Shown here in pieces: positions 1 to 6,172 of a stretch of 8,084 nucleotides of DNA. The notes below the pieces were generated by a model. It was given only the letters and a program-made list of their open reading frames with translations, was not told where the DNA came from and searched no databases. The DNA comes from an uncultured Burkholderiales bacterium (GTDB lineage: Bacteria; Pseudomonadota; Gammaproteobacteria; Burkholderiales; Burkholderiaceae_F). The position numbers and the translations under genes are program-made. The DNA is taken from positions 1 through 8,084 of the forward strand of contig CAIQGU010000251.1 in the NCBI GenBank assembly GCA_903871435.1. Reading direction: 5' to 3'. Within the stretch, counting starts at the first letter, position 1. Each line of letters begins with the position of its first letter.

Positions 1-1
1 G

Positions 2-586
2 CCACCGCCCCAGGCGGAAAACGCAAAAATCCATCCTATCGCGGCACTGCCCTTTCCGCCCATCGCATTTCCGGAAGCGGCAGCGCCGGTAGCGCCGGCG
101 TCCTTGACGCCTGTGACAACCCGGCCTCCGGGAACCATCCCGGTCGCCTCGGCGCCGCCTGTCGCGCGACCCGCGGCGCCACAACCGGGTCCCGCGCCCA
201 CTCCGGTGACGCTGGCGGCCAGTGGTATTGGAGTGGCGCCCGCAGCGGCGCCGGTAATGGCTTCGAGCGCAACACCGACAACAGCGTCGACGGCATCGTC
301 GACAACGGCGTCGACGGCAGCTTCAACAGCCGCATCGACAGCGGCGGGTCAGCACTGGGGCCGTATCGAGGTCGAGTTGCGCTCGTCCATCCTGCGCCAG
401 ATCACCGAGCAACTGCCGCGCGAAATCGACGGCATCGTGCAGGGCCGCATGCAGGAGGCCATCGACCGGCTGCTGGGCAACCTGGCCGAAGAAATCCACC
501 TGGCCGTCACGGCTTCCCTGGCCGATATTGTCGAGCGCGCGGTGCGGGCCGAACTTGAGCGCATGCGCAATTCCAACCGAGGTTAG
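2..586 (+). CDS. Pro/Ala/Thr-rich hypothetical protein with a helical C-terminus (5' partial)
   Basis: The frame is open from the left edge of the window to a TAG at 584-586, so the true start is probably upstream. The first internal start codon is a TTG at 104, with no good ribosome site, and I do not take it as the start. About 194 residues are visible. The first ~115 are low-complexity Pro/Ala/Val/Thr, ending in a Thr-Ala-Ser run (281-346). The last ~75, starting near [11 protein letters not shown], look like amphipathic helices rich in Glu, Arg, Leu and Ile, ending in a charged helix ([13 protein letters not shown]). No catalytic motif or membrane segment is visible. The layout, a disordered linker before a short conserved helical module, suggests a scaffold or interaction role, but that is inference. 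It could belong to one of the uncharacterised betaproteobacterial families found near valS (DUF2486-like is one thought, not verified). It ends 2 nt before valS and carries the valS ribosome site, so the two are probably co-expressed. Confidence 0.7.
   Translation, partial: PPPQAENAKIHPIAALPFPPIAFPEAAAPVAPASLTPVTTRPPGTIPVASAPPVARPAAPQPGPAPTPVTLAASGIGVAPAAAPVMASSATPTTASTASSTTASTAASTAASTAAGQHWGRIEVELRSSILRQITEQLPREIDGIVQGRMQEAIDRLLGNLAEEIHLAVTASLADIVERAVRAELERMRNSNRG
281..346 (+). repeat. Thr-Ala-Ser low-complexity coding repeat
   Basis: In-frame, degenerate 9-bp units of the form ACN-GCN-TCN encode a run of Thr, Ala and Ser ([11 protein letters not shown], then TAAS steps). GTCGAC recurs within it. 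It is part of the hypothetical gene before valS. Because the unit length is a multiple of three, gain or loss of whole units would keep the frame. Confidence 0.7.
579..582 (+). promoter_or_regulatory. Ribosome binding site for valS, inside the upstream gene
   Basis: GAGG lies 6 nt before the TTG at 589 and overlaps the last codons of the preceding gene, which stops at 586. It supports TTG as the valS start, as no ATG occurs near the expected N-terminus, and suggests translational coupling. Confidence 0.55.
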
Positions 587-588
587 TT

Positions 589-3444
589 TTGACGAATTCG
601 AGCGATACAGCGGTGCCGGAAGCGGCACCCGGAGCAGCCCTTGCCAAGAGCTTCGATCCTGGCGAGATCGAACGGCGCTGGTATCCCGTATGGGAATCGC
701 GCGGGTATTTTGCCGCGGGCGCGCGGCCCGGCCGCCCCTCCTTCGGTATCCAGCTGCCACCTCCCAATGTAACGGGCATCCTGCACATGGGGCATGCGTT
801 CAACCAGACCATCATGGACGCGCTGACGCGCTACCACCGCATGCTGGGCGACAACACCCTGTGGTTGCCGGGTATCGATCACGCCGGGATCGCCACGCAG
901 ATCGTCGTCGAGCGCCAGCTCGAACAGCAGGGCATCAAGCGGCGCGACCTGGATCGGGACGATTTCATCTCCCGGGTCTGGGAATGGAAGCAGTATTCGG
1001 GCGACACCATTTTTGCGCAGATGAAGCGCCTGGGCGACTCCTGCGACTGGCAACGCGCCTACTTCACGATGGACGAGCCGCGCTCGCAGTCCGTGATCGA
1101 AGCCTTCGTGCAGTTGTATGAGCAGGGGCTCATCTACCGCGGCAAGCGCCTGGTCAACTGGGATCCGAAACTGCAGACAGCCGTCTCGGACCTCGAGGTC
1201 GAATCGGAGGAGGAGGACGGGCGCATCTGGGAGATACGCTATCCCGCAGCCGACGGCAGCGACGGTCTCGTGGTAGCCACCACGCGCCCCGAGACCCTGC
1301 TGGGCGATGTGGCGGTGGCCGTGAATCCCGAGGACCCGCGCTTCCAGTCGGCGGTCGGCAAGCAACTGCAATTGCCCTTGTGTGGCCGCACCATTCCCGT
1401 GGTAGCCGACAGTTTCGTCGATGCGGCCTTCGGCACCGGCTGCGTGAAGATCACTCCGGCACACGACTTCAACGACTTCGCCGTTGCCCAGCGCCACGGG
1501 CTGTCGCCCATTTCCATCTTCACGCTGACCGCAACCGTCAATGACAACGCGCCCGAGCGCTTCCGCGGTCTCGACCGGTATGCGGCCCGCAAGGCCGTGC
1601 TGGCGGAGTTGCGCGAAGCCGGACTGCTGGTTGCGGAGAAACCCCACCGGCTGATGGTGCCGCGCTGCGGGCGCACCGGCGAAGTGGTCGAGCCCATGCT
1701 CTCGGACCAGTGGTACGTGGCCATGAGCCAGCCCACGCCGGTCGGCACACCCCACGCCGGCAAGTCACTGGCGCAAATGGCGCTCGATGCGGTGGACAGC
1801 GGTGAAATACGCATCGTGCCCGACCAGTGGCGCCTGGTGTACCGGCAATGGCTGACCAACATCCAGGACTGGTGCATATCGCGCCAGCTGTGGTGGGGCC
1901 ATCAGATTCCGGCCTGGCACGACGACCGCGGCAACGTCATCGTGGCGCGCACCGAGGCCGAGGCCCTGGCCAAGGGCAAGGCGCTCGGCGCCGGTGAGCT
2001 GCGGCGCGACCCCGACGTGCTCGACACCTGGTTTTCCTCCGCGCTGGTGCCGTTTTCCACGCTCGACCCGCAGGCGCCTGACGGCGCTTTCGATCGCTAC
2101 CTGCCCTCATCGGTCGTCGTGACGGGGCATGAGATCCTGTTCTTCTGGGTCGCACGCATGGTCGTGATGAGCCGTCATTTCACGGGCCGGGTTCCGTTCC
2201 GCGACGTATATATCCACGGCATCGTGCGCGATGCCGAGGGCCAGAAGATGAGCAAGTCCGAGGGCAACACCATCGATCCGGTGGACCTGCTCGACGGCAT
2301 TGGCGTCGATGCCCTGGTCAAGAAGAACACGACAGGACTTCGCCGGCCGGAAAACGCTCCCAAAGTGGAGCAGCGCGTGCGCCGCGAATTTCCCAACGGC
2401 ATGCCCGCCTATGGCGCCGACGCGCTGCGCTTCACCATGGCGGCCTATGCCACCCTGGGCCGCAACGTCAATTTTGACTTCAAGCGCTGCGAGGGCTACC
2501 GCAACTTCTGCAACAAGCTGTGGAACGCCACGCGCTTCGTGCAGATGAATACGGAGGGCCAGGATTGCGGCACCGGCGACGCACCCTGCGAGTATTCCTT
2601 TGTCGACCGCTGGATCATCGGCGCGCTGCAACGCACTGCCGCCGAGGTCAGCAGGGGCTACGCCGACTACCGGCTGGACAATGTGGCCCAGGCCATCTAC
2701 CACTTCGCCTGGGACGAATACTGCGACTGGTACCTGGAGCTGGCCAAGGTGCAGCTGTCCCAAGGCAATGCCGAGGAGCAGCGGGGCACGCGCCAGACAC
2801 TGGTGCGCGTTCTTGAGACCTTGCTGCGACTGGCCCACCCCCTCATCCCCTTCATCACCGAGGAACTCTGGCAGCGTGTCTCGCTGCTTGCCGGCACGCG
2901 CGAGGCGGCGGCGGAAACCTCCGTGATGATCCAGGACTACCCGCTGGCCGATCCGTCGCGCATCGATCCGCAAGCCGACGCGCAGGTGCAGGCCTTGCAG
3001 CGGCTGATCGATTCGGCGCGCAACATGCGTTCCGAGCGCAATTTGCCCCCGTCAGCACGGGTGCCGATGGTGATCGCGCCCCCCAGCGCACAGGTAGAGC
3101 TTTTCGCGCCCTATCTAATGGGCGTCGCGCGGATCGCGTCGGTGCAGTCGGTGGCTGACCTGGCCAGGCACCCGCAGGCCGGCTCCGCGCCGGTTGCGGT
3201 GGTGGACGACTACCGTTTCCTGCTGGCAATAGAAGTCAACGTGGCGGCGGAACGCGCCAAGCTGGCCAAGGAAGAGGCGCGCCTCGAGACGGAAATCGCC
3301 CAGACGCTTGCCAGCCTGGATAAACCCGGGTTCGTCGATAATGCGCCCGCCAAGGTCGTGGCGCAGTTTCGCGAACGCCTGGTGAAGAGCCGCGCAACGC
3401 TCGCCAAGATCCAGGAAGAGGTCGCCCGTCTCGCCGGCCGATAG
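589..3444 (+). CDS. valS: Valyl-tRNA synthetase (ValRS), class I
   Basis: Joins valine to tRNA-Val using ATP, in the cytoplasm. The 951 residues match the usual bacterial ValRS length (E. coli is also 951). Class I signatures are in order: the HIGH-type motif HMGH at residues 66-69 after PPPNVTG, and KMSKS at 553-557 in the Rossmann catalytic domain. The CP1 editing domain, which hydrolyses mischarged Thr-tRNA-Val, is marked by [11 protein letters not shown] (230-240) and by [15 protein letters not shown] (282-296). The ValRS/IleRS-type [14 protein letters not shown] lies at 428-441. The anticodon-binding helical domain follows, and residues ~884-950 form the C-terminal coiled coil typical of ValRS ([28 protein letters not shown]). 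All key motifs are intact. The start is TTG, supported by a GAGG site 6 nt upstream. It begins 2 nt after the upstream gene, so coupling is likely. A hairpin follows its stop. IleRS is excluded by the coiled coil and the TTGL segment after KMSKS. Confidence 0.98.
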   Translation: MTNSSDTAVPEAAPGAALAKSFDPGEIERRWYPVWESRGYFAAGARPGRPSFGIQLPPPNVTGILHMGHAFNQTIMDALTRYHRMLGDNTLWLPGIDHAGIATQIVVERQLEQQGIKRRDLDRDDFISRVWEWKQYSGDTIFAQMKRLGDSCDWQRAYFTMDEPRSQSVIEAFVQLYEQGLIYRGKRLVNWDPKLQTAVSDLEVESEEEDGRIWEIRYPAADGSDGLVVATTRPETLLGDVAVAVNPEDPRFQSAVGKQLQLPLCGRTIPVVADSFVDAAFGTGCVKITPAHDFNDFAVAQRHGLSPISIFTLTATVNDNAPERFRGLDRYAARKAVLAELREAGLLVAEKPHRLMVPRCGRTGEVVEPMLSDQWYVAMSQPTPVGTPHAGKSLAQMALDAVDSGEIRIVPDQWRLVYRQWLTNIQDWCISRQLWWGHQIPAWHDDRGNVIVARTEAEALAKGKALGAGELRRDPDVLDTWFSSALVPFSTLDPQAPDGAFDRYLPSSVVVTGHEILFFWVARMVVMSRHFTGRVPFRDVYIHGIVRDAEGQKMSKSEGNTIDPVDLLDGIGVDALVKKNTTGLRRPENAPKVEQRVRREFPNGMPAYGADALRFTMAAYATLGRNVNFDFKRCEGYRNFCNKLWNATRFVQMNTEGQDCGTGDAPCEYSFVDRWIIGALQRTAAEVSRGYADYRLDNVAQAIYHFAWDEYCDWYLELAKVQLSQGNAEEQRGTRQTLVRVLETLLRLAHPLIPFITEELWQRVSLLAGTREAAAETSVMIQDYPLADPSRIDPQADAQVQALQRLIDSARNMRSERNLPPSARVPMVIAPPSAQVELFAPYLMGVARIASVQSVADLARHPQAGSAPVAVVDDYRFLLAIEVNVAAERAKLAKEEARLETEIAQTLASLDKPGFVDNAPAKVVAQFRERLVKSRATLAKIQEEVARLAGR

Positions 3445-3446
3445 TG

Positions 3447-3483
3447 AATCGCCGTTTGCGGCGGTTGCCGGCTGTTTGTTTTT
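3447..3483 (+). terminator. Possible intrinsic terminator or attenuating hairpin after valS
   Basis: Starting 2 nt after the valS stop, AATCGCCG (3447-3454) pairs with CGGCGGTT (3459-3466) around a TTTG loop: eight base pairs including one T-G wobble. A T-rich stretch, TGTTTGTTTTT, lies at 3473-3483. The T-tract starts 6 nt past the stem, further than in a classic terminator, so it may only reduce readthrough into the next gene. Confidence 0.4.
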
Positions 3484-3500
3484 CCATGCGTTGAATGAAC

Positions 3501-3505
3501 AAGGA
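3501..3505 (+). promoter_or_regulatory. Ribosome binding site for the cytochrome b561 gene
   Basis: AAGGA sits 5 nt before the GTG at 3511 and decides that non-ATG start. No convincing -35/-10 pair is visible in the short gap after valS. Confidence 0.6.
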
Positions 3506-3510
3506 CCATC

Positions 3511-4092
3511 GTGAACCAGCCTGGCAACAAGACGAAGCCGCAGGGAAATGTCGTTGACCTCACCGAAGGGTTTCGTTACGACAAGCGCACCATAGCCCTC
3601 CACTGGGCGAGCGCCACGCTGGTGGTACTGCTGTGGTGCGCAGGACAGTCCATCGACTGGTTCCCCAAGGGTGCGCCGCGCATCAGCGTGCGCAGCGGGC
3701 ATATCGTGTTCGGCGTGATCCTGGGCCTGCTGCTGGTGTTTCGCATCTGGTGGCGCACTACCGGTGGGCGCAAGCTGCCGGCGGCTGCGGTCACGGGCCA
3801 ACAACGGCTGGCTTCGTTGCTGCACATCGGCCTTTACGTATTGCTGCTGGCGACCGTATCGCTGGGTATCGCCAACGCCTGGGTGCGCGGCGATTCCATA
3901 TTCCAGGTTTTCACGATTCCCGAATTTGCGCCGGGAAACAAAGCGTTGCGCGAGCAAGTCGAGGATACGCACGCCTTGCTCGCCAACACCGTGGCCGTTG
4001 CCGCGGCGCTGCATGCCGCACTGGCCTTCTTTCACCATTACATCAAGCACGACGGTGTGTTGCGGCGCATGCTGCGGGCACCCGGCGCCTGA
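3511..4092 (+). CDS. Cytochrome b561, four-helix inner-membrane dihaem protein
   Basis: The 193-residue protein resembles bacterial cytochrome b561 (E. coli CybB/YodB type), which passes electrons from ubiquinol or, in CybB, to superoxide-linked chemistry through two b haems. Four hydrophobic helices lie at about residues 28-48, 62-80, 103-122 and 155-175. Candidate haem ligands are H31, H64, H154 and H168. Their spacing (33 between the first pair, 14 between the second) equals that of the four ligand histidines I recall for E. coli CybB. H105 in helix 3 and H175/H176 are extra. The N-terminus opens with YDKRTIALHW, a hallmark of the family, preceded by ~20 hydrophilic residues that make it longer than CybB. 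Start is GTG with AAGGA 5 nt upstream. It lies 66 nt after valS and could be read from the valS promoter past the hairpin, or from its own. I do not assign the symbol cybB, since paralogues are common. Confidence 0.9.
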   Translation: MNQPGNKTKPQGNVVDLTEGFRYDKRTIALHWASATLVVLLWCAGQSIDWFPKGAPRISVRSGHIVFGVILGLLLVFRIWWRTTGGRKLPAAAVTGQQRLASLLHIGLYVLLLATVSLGIANAWVRGDSIFQVFTIPEFAPGNKALREQVEDTHALLANTVAVAAALHAALAFFHHYIKHDGVLRRMLRAPGA

Positions 4093-4097
4093 ACGGC

Positions 4098-4114
4098 CAG
4101 CGCCAACGGCGCTG
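4098..4114. terminator. GC-rich hairpin just after the cytochrome b561 stop
   Basis: CAGCGCC (4098-4104) pairs perfectly with GGCGCTG (4108-4114) around a 3-nt AAC loop, 5 nt after the stop codon at 4090-4092. No T-tract follows on either strand, so it is a weak candidate for intrinsic termination, though it could stabilise the 3' end of the mRNA. Confidence 0.35.
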
Positions 4115-4116
4115 AA

Positions 4117-4152
4117 GGCCGGCGGCGCACGCCGGCATGCATGCCGCCGGCC
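4117..4152. terminator. Large inverted repeat between convergent genes, possible two-way terminator
   Basis: GGCCGGCGGC (4117-4126) is the exact reverse complement of GCCGCCGGCC (4143-4152), giving a 10-bp all-GC stem with a 16-nt loop. A second perfect palindrome, CGGCATGCATGCCG (4133-4146), overlaps the right arm and would compete with it. The element lies 24 nt after the b561 stop and 9 nt past the last stop of the minus-strand operon (4162), where a terminator for both directions is expected. No T-tract is present on either strand. Confidence 0.45.
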
Positions 4153-4161
4153 GCTCCAGTA

Positions 4162-4341
4162 CTACGGACGGCCCGAGCGCTTTTCCACGATGGCGATGGC
4201 AACGTAGACGCAGGCGTACACCAGCAGCGCCATCCAGGTGTGCTCCTTCTTGTCGAGCACGACCAGGCTGGCGATTATGGCCGTGCAGAGCACGACCGTG
4301 GCGGCGACCACGACGCCGTCCTTTGTGGGCGGGCGCTTCAT
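4162..4341 (-). CDS. Small two-helix membrane protein, 59 residues
   Basis: I do not recognise this gene. It runs from an ATG at 4341 to a TAG at 4162-4164. The protein has a basic start (MKRPPTKDG), a hydrophobic helix at about residues 9-28, a short charged loop (DKKEHTW), a second helix at about 37-52, and a basic tail ending EKRSGRP. That pattern predicts a hairpin in the inner membrane with both ends in the cytoplasm by the positive-inside rule. Its ATG overlaps the TGA of the EamA transporter as ATGA, and no separate Shine-Dalgarno site is visible, so translation is probably coupled to the transporter. This position hints at an accessory subunit or regulator, but that is inference. Long ORFs in the same frame that start further upstream run through the transporter gene and are not credible. 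It is the last gene of the operon. Confidence 0.65.
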   Translation of the reverse strand: MKRPPTKDGVVVAATVVLCTAIIASLVVLDKKEHTWMALLVYACVYVAIAIVEKRSGRP

Positions 4342-5294
4342 GGTTGCAGGGCAGCCTTGGTTTTCGGGGGCGCCTCGGGCGCGGGCGCCGGCACCTTGTG
4401 GCGCGACAGCATGCCGATTCCCAGAAGAACCAGAACGGTGCCGATCAGCAGCGGCCCGGTAAGGGGTTCCTGCAGCAGCCATACGGCCAGCAGCACGGTC
4501 GCGAGCGGGCCGATCATGCTGACCTGGGCGGAGTGCGACGCGCCGATCAGTTCCATGGCGCGCATCACCATCCACATGGGCAGCACGGTACAGACCGTGG
4601 CGTTGATGATCGACAGTTCCCAGACGGCCGGGCTGAATTCGGCCCACGCATGCCAGGGCCGCAAAAGGCAAAACTGACCCACGCACAGGACGCAGGCGAC
4701 GCCCGATGCAAGCCCCGTGAGGCGCACCGAACCGAACCGGCCCACGGTCTCGGCGCTCAGGACGAGATAGATGCCGTAGGAGATGGCACTGCACAGCACG
4801 AGCATGCTGCCCCAGACGATATGACCGGCGCCACGCTGGACCGAGGCGGCGGCTTCGTCACCGAACGCAAACAGCACGCCGGCGTAGCTCACGGCCAACG
4901 CCAGGGCCTGCGGACGCGATACCGGCCGCCGGGACCGCAGCGACACGATGACGAGGACAACGGTGGGGTACACATAAAGGATCAGACGCTCCAGTGAGGC
5001 GCTGATGTATTGCAGGCCGGAGAAGTCCAGCACGCTGGCCAGGTAGTAGCCGCTGAAACCCAGCACCAGGATGCGGCCGTGCTCCGCGCGTGTCAGCGCA
5101 GGTTTGCCGCGGCCGCCCCACCAGGTCATGGCGATGAAGAAGGGCCAAGCCAGCAGCATGCGCAGGGCAACCGCCGCCGTGGCATCGATGCCGTGGCGGT
5201 ACAGCAGCTTGGCGACGATGGCCTTGCCGGAAAAACCGACAGCTCCGGCCAGTGCCAGGGAATATCCCTTCCATACCCGCGGCACGACAAGCAT
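4338..5294 (-). CDS. EamA/DMT-superfamily transporter
   Basis: This 318-residue inner-membrane protein fits the drug/metabolite transporter superfamily in length (about 300) and pattern. It has two homologous halves, roughly residues 12-143 and 159-296, each with about five hydrophobic helices. The EamA signature is clear in the first half (ISASLERLILYVYPTVVLV, about 97-115). The matching motif in the second half is GASHSAQVSMIGPLATVLLA, about 251-270, followed by LLQEPLT. Such proteins usually export amino acids, metabolites or drugs; the substrate cannot be read from the sequence. A Pro/Ala/Lys-rich tail of ~20 residues follows the last helix. The ATG start at 5294 lies 14 nt after the stop of the preceding gene, without a strong ribosome site; a GTG at codon 4 is an alternative. 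Its stop overlaps the start of the small membrane gene. It sits in the alaS-tusA transcription unit, with no obvious functional link to translation. Confidence 0.9.
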   Translation of the reverse strand: MLVVPRVWKGYSLALAGAVGFSGKAIVAKLLYRHGIDATAAVALRMLLAWPFFIAMTWWGGRGKPALTRAEHGRILVLGFSGYYLASVLDFSGLQYISASLERLILYVYPTVVLVIVSLRSRRPVSRPQALALAVSYAGVLFAFGDEAAASVQRGAGHIVWGSMLVLCSAISYGIYLVLSAETVGRFGSVRLTGLASGVACVLCVGQFCLLRPWHAWAEFSPAVWELSIINATVCTVLPMWMVMRAMELIGASHSAQVSMIGPLATVLLAVWLLQEPLTGPLLIGTVLVLLGIGMLSRHKVPAPAPEAPPKTKAALQP

Positions 5295-5308
5295 GCGTGA
5301 AGCGGCTG

Positions 5309-5827
5309 CTAGTGCGCACTGCCCGCCGGCGCGGCCGGAGCTGCGGGCGTTTGAGCCGGGGCCGCGGGTACCGCGTTGGCCGGTGCTGCGTCAGCGGCAG
5401 GAGGGGCCGGCTGCTGCGTGGTGCCCGGCAGCGGCGTGGTGCCCGGCTGCTGCGTGGTGTCCGGCAGTTGCCACGGGATCACCGTGACCGAATCGACCCA
5501 GTATTCCGTATCGCCAAAGCACGATCCGGGCAAGCCCCGGTGCTGCTCATAGTGCAGGGTTACGCGCTGGCCCACGGACTTGGTGATCTGGGCGGCAACG
5601 CTTTCATCGCGCACCGTGAACGGAAAGATCTCGGGTGCTGTGCCGGGCAGGCTCACCATGGCGACTTCGCCTTCCCAGGTCTTGCAGATCCAACCCTTGT
5701 GGCTGAATTTCTGTACCCAGCCGGCGCGCTCGCCGCTGGAGTACGACCACTTGAAGACGACGGCGAGGTAGAGGGCGATGAGCGCGGTCACGCCCAGGAG
5801 GAAGTAGAGGCCGATGCGTTTGAACAT
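5309..5827 (-). CDS. Membrane-anchored protein of unknown function with Pro/Ala-rich tail
   Basis: The 172-residue product starts MFKRIGLYFLL and has one hydrophobic segment at about residues 5-25, most likely an uncleaved N-terminal anchor, as no clear signal peptidase site is seen. A globular region of ~95 residues follows: YSSGERAGWVQKFSHKGWIC, then KTWEGEVAMVSLPG, and LHYEQHRGLPGSCFGDTEYW. Two cysteines, C48 and C103, could form a disulfide if the domain faces the periplasm. I recall similar anchored proteins with the SGERAGxxQK and GWxCKTWEGE patterns in beta- and gammaproteobacteria, usually labelled hypothetical, but cannot confirm this. Residues ~122-172 are low-complexity Pro/Ala/Thr, including a three-copy 6-residue repeat. 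I choose the ATG at 5827 because it starts exactly at the anchor; the frame stays open to 6052 but that would overlap most of the tusA-like gene. It lies 35 nt after that gene and 14 nt before the transporter. No strong ribosome site is visible. Confidence 0.8.
   Translation of the reverse strand: MFKRIGLYFLLGVTALIALYLAVVFKWSYSSGERAGWVQKFSHKGWICKTWEGEVAMVSLPGTAPEIFPFTVRDESVAAQITKSVGQRVTLHYEQHRGLPGSCFGDTEYWVDSVTVIPWQLPDTTQQPGTTPLPGTTQQPAPPAADAAPANAVPAAPAQTPAAPAAPAGSAH
5409..5462 (-). repeat. Three-copy 18-bp tandem repeat within the unknown anchored protein
   Basis: Units at 5409-5426, 5427-5444 and 5445-5462 share the core GCGTGGTG-CC on the plus strand; units 1 and 3 differ by a single base and unit 2 by a few more. 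On the coding strand they give DTTQQP, GTTPLP and GTTQQP. The unit is a multiple of three, so copy changes would keep the frame. Confidence 0.8.
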
Positions 5828-5862
5828 GGTTGGCTGCTTTTGAGGACAAGCGGGGGAAGGTC

Positions 5863-6132
5863 TTAACGGCGGCGCAGGTAGTGCACGAATTCCTTGCCGA
5901 CCGTGGTCTGCCCCAGCAGGGGATTGCCGGTCTGGCGGGCAAAAGCCTGGAAATCGCGCACCGAACCGGGGTCGGTGGACACTATCTTGAGTACCTGGCC
6001 GCTTTGCATATCCGCGAGCGCTTTCTTGGCGCGCAGGATGGGCAGCGGACAACTGAGCCCGCGGGTATCGAGCTCACGGTCCACCGGCCCGTCATCCGTC
6101 GCAGGGCCAGACGCAGGGGGCGTTTCGTTCAT
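5863..6132 (-). CDS. TusA/SirA-family sulfur-carrier protein
   Basis: This 89-residue cytoplasmic protein belongs to the TusA (SirA/YeeD/YedF) family. The signature LDTRGLSCPLPILRAKKAL lies at about residues 21-39, with the family cysteine at C28 in the Cys-Pro-x-Pro motif; it carries persulfide sulfur in characterised members. The rest fits the two-layer alpha/beta fold (VLKIVSTDPGSVRDFQAFAR) and ends EFVHYLRRR. In E. coli, TusA takes sulfur from IscS and feeds tRNA 2-thiouridine formation and molybdenum cofactor synthesis; whether this one serves tRNA, cofactor or other sulfur transfer cannot be told here, as paralogues are common, so no symbol is given. A ~20-residue hydrophilic N-terminal extension precedes the fold. 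I choose the ATG at 6132 because GGAGA (6140-6144) lies 7 nt upstream; a GTG at 6156 in the same frame lacks such a site. It begins 40 nt after the alaS stop. Confidence 0.92.
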   Translation of the reverse strand: MNETPPASGPATDDGPVDRELDTRGLSCPLPILRAKKALADMQSGQVLKIVSTDPGSVRDFQAFARQTGNPLLGQTTVGKEFVHYLRRR

Positions 6133-6139
6133 CACCGGT

Positions 6140-6144
6140 TCTCC
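6140..6144 (-). promoter_or_regulatory. Ribosome binding site for the TusA-like gene
   Basis: GGAGA on the minus strand, 7 nt before the ATG at 6132. It favours this start over the in-frame GTG at 6156. Confidence 0.65.
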
Positions 6145-6172
6145 AACGCGCTGCACAGGGCTGCGAGCCCCG

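Noticed and set aside
104..106. TTG at 104 as the start of the gene before valS
   Set aside because: The frame stays open to the window edge with the same Pro/Ala composition, and no ribosome site precedes the TTG.
583..1755. 390-residue open frame on the minus strand opposite valS
   Set aside because: It lies wholly antisense to a well-supported ValRS, has no recognisable domain, and long antisense frames are expected in GC-rich coding sequence.
2107..2973. 288-residue minus-strand frame opposite valS
   Set aside because: Same reason: antisense shadow with no domain, no ribosome site and a composition that mirrors valS codon bias.
3115..4050. 311-residue minus-strand frame spanning the valS end and the b561 gene
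   Set aside because: It crosses two genes with strong family signatures on the other strand; its translation is His/Gln/Arg-rich without structure.
4137..4997. 286-residue plus-strand frame opposite the EamA transporter
   Set aside because: The minus strand has a clear membrane transporter; this translation is Arg/His/Gln-rich low complexity and lacks any motif.
5828..6052. N-terminal extension of the anchored hypothetical protein to 6052
   Set aside because: It would overlap most of the TusA-like gene, and the ATG at 5827 coincides with the start of the membrane anchor.
6133..6156. GTG start at 6156 for the TusA-like protein
   Set aside because: No ribosome site precedes it, whereas GGAGA lies 7 nt before the ATG at 6132.
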